Assembly: GCF_050510895.1 (NCBI RefSeq)
Contig: NZ_JBNINT010000001.1
Location: 1,798,001-1,862,000 of the forward strand
Direction of reading: 5' to 3'
DNA length: 64,000 nucleotides
DNA from: Pannonibacter phragmitetus_B
Lineage (GTDB): Bacteria > Pseudomonadota > Alphaproteobacteria > Rhizobiales > Stappiaceae
The notes beneath the pieces are model-generated. The model did not search any database and was not told where the DNA came from. It worked only from the letters and a program-made list of their open reading frames with translations. This document shows, one piece after another, positions 57,262 to 64,000 of the stretch. Numbering within the stretch: position 1 is the first letter of the stretch; every line of letters begins with the position of its first letter. The translations under genes were made by a program, and so were the position numbers.

Positions 57262-57425
57262 CGTCACCCCGGGCGAAGCAAAGCGCCAGACCCGGGGCCT
57301 ACTCGCTTGCAGAGCGTTAAGTTGTAGGGGCACAGGAAACGCATGAGGCCATCCGCGCTGCACTTCGGCCAGTTTGGCGGCAACTCTCTGCGAACAAGTG
57401 ATCCCCGGCTCAAGGCCGGGGTGAA
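57262..57425. repeat. Dispersed inverted-repeat element, copy C
   Basis: The head (57262-57314) reads CGTCACCCCGGGCGAAGCAA, AGCGCCAGACCCGGGGCCTA and CTCGCTTGCAGAGC. The tail (57382-57425) reads AACTCTCTGCGAACAAGTGA, TCCCCGGCTCAAGGCCGGGG and TGA. Outer ends TCACCCCGG and CCGGGGTGA are exact inverted repeats. Same architecture as copy B with an unrelated middle. Between the DUF4864 gene and tgt. Confidence 0.78.
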
Positions 57426-57541
57426 GCGGAGAGAATGGCCACGCCAGAACAAGACGGTGCTGTTGCAGGCAACAACACATCTCCGCGCGCCCTGACGGCT
57501 CGGGACTGTTTCAGCAGGCAGCGAACCACGCCATGCCCCCC

Positions 57542-58693
57542 TCACAGCGGCGGCAGGTCACCCTTGGCCCAGCCTTCCTTGACGCTGAGGCGGTGGTCCT
57601 CGAAACGGCAGGCCTCGATGGCATCGCGCATGCCCTGCATCAGCTGCTGATAATAGGCAAGGTTGTTCCAGGTCAGCAGCATGGCCGCCAGCCCCTCACC
57701 TGCCTTTACCAGATGATGCAGATAGGCGCGGGAGTAGTCGCGTGCGGCCGGGCAGTCGCTTTCCTCGTCCAGCGGGCGCGGATCATCCGCATGGCGGGCG
57801 TTCTTCAGGTTGATCTTGCCGCGGCGGGTAAAGGCGAGGCCATGGCGGCCGGCGCGGGTCGGCATCACGCAGTCGAACTGGTCGATGCCGCGGGCAACGC
57901 TTTCCAGGATATCGTCCGGCGTGCCGACGCCCATCAGATAGCGCGGCTTGTCCACCGGCATCACCGGTGTGGTGACTTCCAGCATGCGCAGCATCACTTC
58001 CTGCGGCTCGCCGACCGCAAGGCCGCCAACCGAATAGCCCTCGAACGGCATGGCCGCGAGGCTTTCCGCGGAGCGGATGCGCAGATGCGGCACGTCACCG
58101 CCCTGCACGATGCCATAGAGCCCCTGCCCTTTCTCAACGCCGCCCATAGCCTCGAACTTGGTACGGGAGCGCTCGGCCCAGCGGAGCGACAGCTCCATCG
58201 CCCGCTGCACTTCCTTTTCAGGTGCCGGCAGGCCGATGCATTCGTCCAGCTGCATCTGGATGTCGGAGCCGAGCAGCCCCTGGATTTCGACGGAGCGTTC
58301 CGGCGTCAGGTGATAGCGCTGGCCATCGATATGGCTCTGGAACTTGACGCCCGTCTCGTCCAGCTTGCGCAGCTGCGCCAGCGACATGACCTGAAAGCCG
58401 CCCGAGTCAGTCAGGATCGTGTGCGGCCACTTCATGAAGTGATGCAGGCCGCCGAGGCGTGCCACGCGCTCCGCACCGGGGCGCAGCATCAGGTGATAGG
58501 TGTTGCCCAGCACCACATCGGCGCCAAGCTCCCGCACCTGATCGGTGTACATAGCCTTGACGGTTGCCTGCGTGCCCACGGGCATGAAAGCTGGCGTGCG
58601 CACGAGGCCGTGCGGCGTGGTGATTTCCCCGCGCCGGGCCATGCCATCGGTGGCAATCAGGCGGAAGGAGAAACGCTGGGTGTCACCGGTCAT
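57542..58693 (-). CDS. tgt: tRNA-guanine transglycosylase lacking most zinc ligands
   Basis: Inserts preQ1 at G34 of GUN tRNAs in queuosine synthesis. 383 residues. The catalytic core is intact: PVGTQATVKAMYTDQVRELG, LTDSGGFQVMSLAQLRKLDE, YGIVQGGDVPHLRIRSAESL, GLAVGEP and DCVMPTRAGRHGLAFTRRGK. The zinc site of the E. coli enzyme (CDCYTC ... TIHN) reads SDCPAA ... TWNN here, so three of four ligands are replaced. Its start overlaps the queA stop by 4 bases. Confidence 0.94.
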   Translation of the reverse strand: MTGDTQRFSFRLIATDGMARRGEITTPHGLVRTPAFMPVGTQATVKAMYTDQVRELGADVVLGNTYHLMLRPGAERVARLGGLHHFMKWPHTILTDSGGFQVMSLAQLRKLDETGVKFQSHIDGQRYHLTPERSVEIQGLLGSDIQMQLDECIGLPAPEKEVQRAMELSLRWAERSRTKFEAMGGVEKGQGLYGIVQGGDVPHLRIRSAESLAAMPFEGYSVGGLAVGEPQEVMLRMLEVTTPVMPVDKPRYLMGVGTPDDILESVARGIDQFDCVMPTRAGRHGLAFTRRGKINLKNARHADDPRPLDEESDCPAARDYSRAYLHHLVKAGEGLAAMLLTWNNLAYYQQLMQGMRDAIEACRFEDHRLSVKEGWAKGDLPPL

Positions 58694-59808
58694 CGGTCGA
58701 TCTCATCCTGGGCAGCGACGCTTCCGGCAGCGGGAAACAGCAACGAGCTGTCACCATAGCTGTAGAACCGGTAGCCATCGGCAATCGCATGGGCATAGGC
58801 CGCGCGCATGGTTTCAAGGCCGCTGAGGGCGGAAACCAGCATGAACAGCGTCGAACGCGGCAGGTGGAAATTGGTCATCAACGCATCAACGGCGCGGAAG
58901 CGGTAACCCGGCGTGATGAAGATGCGGGTCTCACCCCGGAAGGCGGCAAGCCCGCCGGGCGCTTGCGCGGCGCTCTCCAGAATGCGCAGCGAAGTGGTGC
59001 CCACGGCAACCACCTTGTTCCCCCGCGCGCGCACGGCCTTCAGCGCCGCAGCCGTTTCACCGGAAATCTCGCCCCACTCGGCGTGCATCTCGTGCTCGTC
59101 CGTGTCGTCGGCCTTCACCGGGAGAAAGGTGCCAGCGCCCACATGCAGCGTCACCGTGTGGCGCTCGATGCCGCGTGCATTCAGCATCTCGAACAGGCGC
59201 GGCGTGAAATGGAGACCCGCAGTCGGCGCGGCAACGGCGCCTTCCTTCTCCGCATAGATCGTCTGATAGTCTTCCCGGTCCTGCGCATCCTCGCCGCGCT
59301 TGGCCGCAATATAGGGCGGCAGCGGAATGTGGCCGGTGGCGTGGATAGCGGCGTCGAGATCAGGACCTGAAAGATCGAAGACGAAGAGGACTTCGCCCGT
59401 GTCTTTCTTTTCCGCAACGGTCGCGTCCAGAACGCCGGCCATGCAGGCCATGCCTTCACTTGCCAAACCGAAGCGCACCCGGTCGCCGGGTACCAGCTTC
59501 TTGGCCGGGCGCACGAAGGCCCACCAGCGGTCGGCACCGGCGCGCAGATGCAGCGTGGCACCGATGGTGGCGATCGCATCGCCGCGCTGGCGCGTGCCTT
59601 CCAGCTGCGCCGGGATAACCTTGGTGTTGTTGAAGACAAGCGCATCGCCGGGCTGCAACAGCGCGGGCAGATCGAGAACGCCGCGATCGTCCAGAACAGG
59701 CTCGCCTTGCGGACGCACCAGCAGCATGCGTGCCGCATCACGCGGCCGGGCGGGCCTCAGGGCGATACGCTCGGGCGGCAGATCGAAGTCGAAATCGTCA
59801 ACACGCAT
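58690..59808 (-). CDS. queA: S-adenosylmethionine:tRNA ribosyltransferase-isomerase
   Basis: Adds the ribosyl moiety to preQ1-tRNA to give epoxyqueuosine. 372 residues. MRVDDFDFDLPPERIALRPA, LVFNNTKVIPAQLEGTR, GAVAAPTAGLHFTPRLFEML, TLHVGAGTFLPVKADD, TSLRILESAA and FITPGYRFRAVDALMTNFHL are diagnostic. Coupled to tgt by ATGA. Confidence 0.97.
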   Translation of the reverse strand: MRVDDFDFDLPPERIALRPARPRDAARMLLVRPQGEPVLDDRGVLDLPALLQPGDALVFNNTKVIPAQLEGTRQRGDAIATIGATLHLRAGADRWWAFVRPAKKLVPGDRVRFGLASEGMACMAGVLDATVAEKKDTGEVLFVFDLSGPDLDAAIHATGHIPLPPYIAAKRGEDAQDREDYQTIYAEKEGAVAAPTAGLHFTPRLFEMLNARGIERHTVTLHVGAGTFLPVKADDTDEHEMHAEWGEISGETAAALKAVRARGNKVVAVGTTSLRILESAAQAPGGLAAFRGETRIFITPGYRFRAVDALMTNFHLPRSTLFMLVSALSGLETMRAAYAHAIADGYRFYSYGDSSLLFPAAGSVAAQDEIDR

Positions 59809-59859
59809 GGGTTCGGGGTCCGGGACGTTATGTGCTTGCTTGCGGATGCTGTGTGACCG

Positions 59860-60267
59860 TCAGAGATCCCAGCTCCGGTTCTGAAACACCAGCCGGTGAC
59901 CGTCGGGATCCTCAAATGTCATGCCCGCTTCAGCCCAATAGGGATTTTCCGGCGGCACAGGCTGATAGCCGCTTGCCTGCATCCGGTCAACGCTGCTGCG
60001 CCATTCGAGCCTGTCAGGCACATAAAGCACGAGCAGGCTCTCCTTGTCCGTGCAGCGCGGCACTGTCAGTCCGTCCCGGACGAAAAGCGCAAGGTGCCAG
60101 GGCGCATGCTCCGCACCGGCGATCAGGCCGCTGTAGCCCGCGTTGCCGGAAAACCGGGTCAGCACCGAAAGACCGGCCGCATCGCAGTAGAAATGCTCAA
60201 GGGCAGCAAGATTGCTTGCTGCCCTTGCAATTCTCAGCACCGGATAAGAAGACGGTGCCCCGGTCAT
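59860..60267 (-). CDS. VOC/glyoxalase-superfamily protein
   Basis: 135 residues with two betaalphabetabetabeta modules: YPVLRIARAASNLAALEHFY, CDAAGLSVLTRFSGNAGYSG, and YWAEAGMTFEDPDGHRLVFQ near the C-terminus, a typical metal-binding end. Substrate unknown. It begins one base after the ppiB stop and lies upstream of queA on the same strand. Confidence 0.85.
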   Translation of the reverse strand: MTGAPSSYPVLRIARAASNLAALEHFYCDAAGLSVLTRFSGNAGYSGLIAGAEHAPWHLALFVRDGLTVPRCTDKESLLVLYVPDRLEWRSSVDRMQASGYQPVPPENPYWAEAGMTFEDPDGHRLVFQNRSWDL

Positions 60268-60268
60268 A

Positions 60269-60739
60269 TCAGGCGTCCGCCGCGACCTTCAGCGAAACGA
60301 TGCTGTCCGGGTCACGGACCGGCTCGCCGCGCTTGATCTGGTCGATGTTTTCCATGCCGGAAATCACCTCGCCCCAGACGGTGTACTGGCCGTCGAGCCA
60401 GGGCGCGTCGGTGAAGCAGATGAAGAACTGGCTGTCGCCGGAGTTCGGGTCCATGGCGCGGGCCATGGAGCAGGTGCCGCGCTTGTGCTTCTCCTTGGAG
60501 AATTCAGCCTTCAGCTTCTTGCCCGAACCGCCGGTGCCGGTGCCATGCGGGCAGCCGGTCTGGGCCATGAAGCCCTCGATCACGCGGTGGAAGACGATGC
60601 CGTTGTAAAAGCCCTCGCGGACGAGTTCCTTGATGCGGGCCACATGGGTCGGCGCAAGGTCCGGACGCATTTCAATGACCACGGCTCCCTTGGTCGTTTC
60701 CATCAGGAGCGTGTTTTCGCTGTCCTTGTAGTCTGCCAC
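60269..60739 (-). CDS. ppiB: Cytoplasmic cyclophilin peptidyl-prolyl isomerase
   Basis: 156 residues from a GTG at 60739 that has GGAG six bases upstream; longer extensions have no counterpart. Cyclophilin motifs are ENTLLMETTKGAVVIEMRPD, FYNGIVFHRVIEGFMAQTGC, SMARAMDPNSGDSQFFICFT and GQYTVWGEVISGMENIDQI. No signal peptide, hence cytosolic. Next to an exported paralog. Confidence 0.93.
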   Translation of the reverse strand: MADYKDSENTLLMETTKGAVVIEMRPDLAPTHVARIKELVREGFYNGIVFHRVIEGFMAQTGCPHGTGTGGSGKKLKAEFSKEKHKRGTCSMARAMDPNSGDSQFFICFTDAPWLDGQYTVWGEVISGMENIDQIKRGEPVRDPDSIVSLKVAADA

Positions 60740-60798
60740 TTGGATCTCCAGTTCGGATGCTTGTGTATGGACGGGTTTTAGCCTGCACAGCGCCGCGG

Positions 60799-61338
60799 TC
60801 AACCCGCGTCGGCGGCAACCGTCATCTTGATGATCTTGTCCGGGTTGGCGGGCGGCTCGCCCTTGGCAATCTTGTCGACGAATTCCATGCCCTCGACCAC
60901 TTCGCCCCAGACCGTGTACTTGCCGTTCAGCCAGTCGCCATCGGCAAACATGATGAAGAACTGCGAATTGGCGCTGTCCGGCGAGGCGGCGCGGGCCATG
61001 CCGAGCGTGCCGCGCTTGAACGGCGCATTGGAGAACTCAGCCGCCAGATCAGCCTCTTCCGAGCCGCCCATGCCGGTGCCGGTGGGATCGCCCGTCTGGG
61101 CCATGAAGCCGTCGATGACGCGGTGGAAGACCTGACCATCATAGAAGCCTGCGCGGGTCAGCTTCTTGATTCGCTTCACATGTTCGGGCGCAAGGTCCGG
61201 ACGCAGGCGGATGACGACGCGGCCATCCTTCAGGTCCAGATAGAGGGTGTTTTCCTTGTCGAGCGTCTGCGCCTGCGGCACCGCGGGGGCGAGGACGAGC
61301 GACATGATGACCGCAAGGCATGCAAAAATGCGTTTCAC
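60799..61338 (-). CDS. ppiA: Exported (periplasmic) cyclophilin peptidyl-prolyl isomerase
   Basis: 179 residues from a GTG at 61338 with GGAG upstream. The signal peptide VKRIFACLAVIMSLVLAPAV ends near PQAQT. The cyclophilin core contains FYDGQVFHRVIDGFMAQTGD, GMARAASPDSANSQFFIMFA and GKYTVWGEVVEGMEFVDKIA. It is about 60 percent similar by eye to the adjacent cytosolic copy, a tandem duplication with divided compartments. Confidence 0.93.
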   Translation of the reverse strand: MKRIFACLAVIMSLVLAPAVPQAQTLDKENTLYLDLKDGRVVIRLRPDLAPEHVKRIKKLTRAGFYDGQVFHRVIDGFMAQTGDPTGTGMGGSEEADLAAEFSNAPFKRGTLGMARAASPDSANSQFFIMFADGDWLNGKYTVWGEVVEGMEFVDKIAKGEPPANPDKIIKMTVAADAG

Positions 61339-61380
61339 GCGATGCTCCTGATACAACAAATTGACTGAACGGCTGACAGA

Positions 61381-61886
61381 TCAGCCCTTTTCCGCAGCCC
61401 GGGCCGCAAGCGGGCCTGCGACCGGTGCCGGGACAAAGGGAGTGATATCACCGCCCATGCGCGCGATCTGACGCACAAGCGTGGCGGTGATGTGACGTAC
61501 GCCCGGTGAAGCGGGCAGAAAAACGGTATGAACATCAGGCACCATGGTGCCGTTCATGCCCGCCATCTGCATTTCATAATCGAAATCCGTGCCGTCGCGC
61601 AGGCCGCGAATGAGCATGCTGGCGCCCTCGGCCTTCGCCGTCTCAACCACCAGCCCGCTGAAGGAAAGCACGGACACCCGCTCCCCGCCCCTGCGCCGAG
61701 CTTGTCCGTCACGCAGGCGCGGATCAGATCTGCCCGTTCCTCAAAGGAGAACATCGGCGTCTTGCCGGGGTGGACACCAATGGCGACGATCACCTTGTCG
61801 GCAAGGCTGAGCGCCTGCACAAGCACGTCGAGATGGCCGTTGGTGATGGGATCGAAGGATCCAGCGTAAAGGGCGGTACGTGTCAT
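61381..61886 (-). CDS. coaD: Phosphopantetheine adenylyltransferase (frameshifted)
   Basis: Penultimate step of CoA synthesis. About 168 residues: ALYAGSFDPITNGHLDVLVQ (T/HxGH motif), VIVAIGVHPGKTPMFSFEER, LSFSGLVVETAKAEGASMLI, RGLRDGTDFDYEMQMAGMN and HITATLVRQIA. The frame breaks at CCCC 61683-61686 (plus); one base restores GAGERVSVLSFSG. Essential, so a consensus error is likely. Upstream gene of the ppiA-ppiB-VOC-queA-tgt string. Confidence 0.93.
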
Positions 61887-62082
61887 GGCAAAGTGATAGC
61901 GCCCTTGGTGCAGACCGGCAAGCCATCGCGGCACCGGACCTGCGGCTTGCGCAAGGATGGGCGGATCTGAAACCCAGGCCCCGTTCACTCAACACAGTTT
62001 CAACGTGTTCACATAACATTGACAATTTGTTTAGTCGGCTTGGCTGGACAAGCTGCCCGAACCAGCCCATATCCCGCTCATC

Positions 62083-62370
62083 ATGAACATTACATTCCTC
62101 TCCTCCCTGAGAGACGGGCTCTCCTCGCGCGTCTCAACACCTGTTGCATTCTGGCTGGCAGCGCTGGCCGGACTCGTTCTCCTCATGGGCGCGGGCATTG
62201 CCCGCCTCGACACGATCGCAGCCCCGCTGCCGCCTCAGGCCCTGACGCCCGGCAAGCCGGCGGTGAAGGACCCCTATGGTTGCGCCGAACTGAAGTTCCT
62301 GAAGGAAGAACCGGCTTGTTCCTACCGCGCCCGCGATGACCGGCCGCGCAATGGCGGCCCTGCGCTCTGA
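62083..62370 (+). CDS. Small single-pass membrane protein, hypothetical
   Basis: 95 residues with one membrane helix (VAFWLAALAGLVLLMGAGIA) after a 20-residue head and a polar tail with two Cys (YGCAELKFLKEEPACSYRAR). The second half, DPYGCAELKFLKEEPACSY, may bridge its cysteines in the periplasm. I do not recognise the family. It is followed by a large inverted repeat that may end its transcript. Confidence 0.6.
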   Translation: MNITFLSSLRDGLSSRVSTPVAFWLAALAGLVLLMGAGIARLDTIAAPLPPQALTPGKPAVKDPYGCAELKFLKEEPACSYRARDDRPRNGGPAL

Positions 62371-62397
62371 TCTTCTGATCTGGCTCTCTCATCCTGG

Positions 62398-62466
62398 CCG
62401 CTGGCCGCCCTCCGGCATGACCAAAGGTAATTTTTGGCATGACCATGGCGGCCAGCGGCTCTTTTC
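62398..62466. repeat. Long inverted repeat, possible terminator
   Basis: GCCGCTGGCCGCC and GGCGGCCAGCGGC form a perfect 13-bp stem around a loop of about 40 bases, followed by TCTTTTC. The loop holds two direct copies of GGCATGACCA. It could end transcription of the 95-residue gene, although the loop is long for a simple terminator. Confidence 0.6.
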
Positions 62467-62475
62467 GTGACATAT

Positions 62476-62491
62476 TGTGATGCCTGTCACG
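62476..62491. promoter_or_regulatory. Crp/Fnr-type palindrome upstream of the 62556 gene
   Basis: TGTGA-TGCCTG-TCACG, followed by GAACC. It ends 64 bases before the start codon at 62556, nearly the same geometry as the site before the exported protein gene at 42018. Confidence 0.45.
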
Positions 62492-62555
62492 GAACCAAAG
62501 CTGTTCTTCAGGTGTTATGCTCTCACAACCTGACCAAATGGCAGGAGAGAGCCAG

Positions 62556-62914
62556 ATGACGACGCAGCACAGCTTTACACCGCATGTTTCCAACACCGCC
62601 AGCTTCAACATTGCCAAGTTGAGCTTCGCCGGAGTTGCCGGACTTTTGCGCTGGCTATCCTCGGCGTCTTCGCCTCCGTGGCGCTGGCCTTCGCCCAGTT
62701 CGAAACCAGCCAGACCGTTCAGGCCACCAAGGGCAACCGGGTCGAAGCAAGCCTTCCCTCTGCCTGTGATGGCCAGAGCTGGGGCAACTGGTCCGCCGCC
62801 TGCCTTGCCACCCTCAACGGCGAGCGCACGGTGCGCACCATCTCTACCAAGACCGTGGAACAGCGCCCCTCCGATGGTGTCTCCGTCCTCGTACGGATGC
62901 CCGTTGAAGGCTGA
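62556..62914 (+). CDS. Small exported or membrane-anchored protein, hypothetical (frameshifted)
   Basis: About 119 residues once one T is added to TTTT 62644-62647, which gives GVAGLFALAILGVFASVALA, a membrane helix or long signal. After it come FAQFETSQTVQATKGNRVEA, SLPSACDGQSWGNWSAACLA, TLNGERTVRTISTKTVEQRP. The two Cys flank a Trp pair, suggesting a small disulfide-bonded periplasmic domain. GGAGAGAG precedes the ATG. Family not recognised. A terminator follows. Confidence 0.65.
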
Positions 62915-62963
62915 TCCAACTCCCTGACCTCCTCCCTACCCCCAAACTTCCCCCGCGACTGAA

Positions 62964-62998
62964 GGCGGATGAGAGCAGCAGCCTCATCCGTCTTTTTT
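62964..62998 (+). terminator. Terminator after the 62556 gene
   Basis: GGCGGATGAG-AGCAGCAGC-CTCATCCGTC followed by TTTTTTG. The last ordinary high-GC feature before the AT-rich end. Confidence 0.88.
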
Positions 62999-63022
62999 GT
63001 TTTGGGGATGGGAGGACGTACA

Positions 63023-63136
63023 TTGTCTATTTCGGATAAGGAAATAGCCGACTTCCGCCGCGAAATCTTAAGAGGGGTCTTTCATTTCTCTGAAGAAGCC
63101 GCGCTTACGTCCACTCTCGGACTCCGTTTTCTCTAA
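63023..63136 (+). CDS. Possible small protein, 37 residues
   Basis: TTG start with GGGAGG seven bases upstream, encoding LSISDKEIADFRREILRGVF and HFSEEAALTSTLGLRFL. The composition is protein-like and helical, but the length and the TTG start make it weak. It may instead be the remnant of a larger gene. It converges on the DUF4238-like gene and overlaps its stop by 4 bases. Confidence 0.3.
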   Translation: MSISDKEIADFRREILRGVFHFSEEAALTSTLGLRFL

Positions 63137-64000
63137 GATTCAAATAGCAAAGAGGCACGGCTAGCATCTCGTAGCGGAGGCACTTCCCAAGGGCCTAGTC
63201 GAGCAGGTTTAGGTAGCGTACAGGTAACAAACGGAAGGTTGAGCGCCACCTTCGAAGGAGCGGCACCAGATCCATACCGCATTTTTGCTTCATTTTCCGT
63301 CCGATATACGATTTCTTCACGTGAAACCGTTCGCTCCGCTCCGCGTCGTGATGACCAAATATTTGCCGATTCTTGTAAAATTTGCTCGGGCGTATCAGAT
63401 GAAACGAGAAGCACAGAGTGAGCAGCCTCCCACTGAAGATCATTAATTAAGAAAATCTGCTCATCATCGTTAACTTTAACCAAGCCGCTCTCGCTATACT
63501 CAACCTTATAGGCACCTCTATCGAAACCGAAGATTGCCAGCTGTGGCCCCAACGGCAAGAAAAGCTGCAGCCCCACATTAGCGTAACCGATGCAGCTAAT
63601 ATCCTGATCCTCATAGAGCCTATTGTGAAGAACCAACGGCGCATCAGAAGATATAAATCTTGTATTACTTTCGTTCTTAATAAGAACAATATCTAAATCC
63701 ATTAAAAGTTTGTATGCAAATGCCGAATAGTAAATTACATCTGAAACGACGTTATTTCCCTTTATTCTTACATCTTTTATTTTAGATAAAATATCTAAAT
63801 TTTCCTCTAGGTCGGCTTTGTGGCAGGCAATATCTTTGACGCGCTTCTCTACACTTCAATGATTTCTTCTTCTGACCTCACCGTCCTAGCATGCTGCATA
63901 GCAAGATAGAGAACCAAAAACTCATGATCGTAACTCCCAAGTAAAGGCAATCGATAATTCTTCACCGCATCGGAGAATATCTTCGACATACAACTCTCAA
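63133..64000 (-). CDS. DUF4238-like protein, partial (frameshifted, AT-rich)
   Basis: The C-terminal roughly 290 residues of a gene that enters from the right edge. FISSDAPLVLHN followed by LQLFLPLGPQLAIFGF matches the DUF4238 hallmark (TSD-P then a LP-L block). Upstream, the frame of SEEEIIEV joins EKRVKDIACHKADLEENLDI if one base is added near 63848-63855. Base composition is much richer in A and T than the rest of the window, suggesting recent acquisition. DUF4238 proteins are often found in accessory islands; the function is unknown. Confidence 0.65.

Noticed and set aside
57533..58759. A 408-residue plus-strand open frame opposite tgt
   Set aside because: Antisense of a clear tgt gene with no motif of its own.

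Overview
The window is a high-GC alphaproteobacterial chromosome segment, most likely Hyphomicrobiales. Supporting features are the gene order dacA-tmk-holB-metG-tatD, an IalB-family protein, HdaA beside ppk and ppx, a purM-purN pair divergent from an AI-2E permease, and the coaD-ppi-ppi-queA-tgt block. A Stappiaceae-like genus is only a guess. Almost everything is single-copy housekeeping sequence. No phage, plasmid, IS element, CRISPR array or rRNA is visible. One tRNA (Ser, anticodon TGA) is present.

Layout. 1-2674: EmrAB-type efflux genes and a divergent TetR regulator with an operator-like palindrome. 2705-10383 (minus): rlpA, dacA, tmk, holB, metG, tatD and an MBL hydrolase. 10384-11612: gene-poor. 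11613-16583: tRNA-Ser, a membrane protein, a hypothetical, a DHA2 transporter with a divergent LysR, and an acetyltransferase. 16785-23689: ndk, ABC-F, AEC permease, LpxL-like acyltransferase, malyl-CoA lyase-like, hspQ, ialB. 23958-29469: peptide-binding protein, a degenerate adenylate-forming enzyme paired with a degenerate receiver protein, and a DsbA/FrnE oxidoreductase. 29517-38500: ppx, ppk, hdaA, permease, purM-purN, amidase. 38868-40742: five tandem RiPP precursor genes of the nitrile hydratase-like leader peptide (NHLP) type. 40796-41721: a CbiM-like cobalt permease under a cobalamin riboswitch. 42018-45469: two paralogous exported proteins of unknown function. 45617-62914: MsbA-like exporter, aspS, MFS, ParA, rnd, eno, kdsA, galU, DUF4864, tgt, queA, VOC, two cyclophilins, coaD and two small membrane proteins. 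63023-64000: an AT-rich end carrying a partial DUF4238-like gene.

The most interesting content is the NHLP array. Five paralogs share a leader of about 90 residues ending in a Gly-Gly site and then diverge into cores of 18-23 residues. All five cores have a single Cys at position +5. No modifying enzyme or peptidase-type exporter is encoded in the window, so maturation must act from elsewhere.

Caution on sequence quality. More than 20 genes, including essential ones (purM, aspS, holB, coaD), are interrupted by single-base frameshifts. Nearly all are one base short in a homopolymer, and three look like GATTCG read as GATCTCG. I treat these as consensus errors and annotate the genes as single spans.
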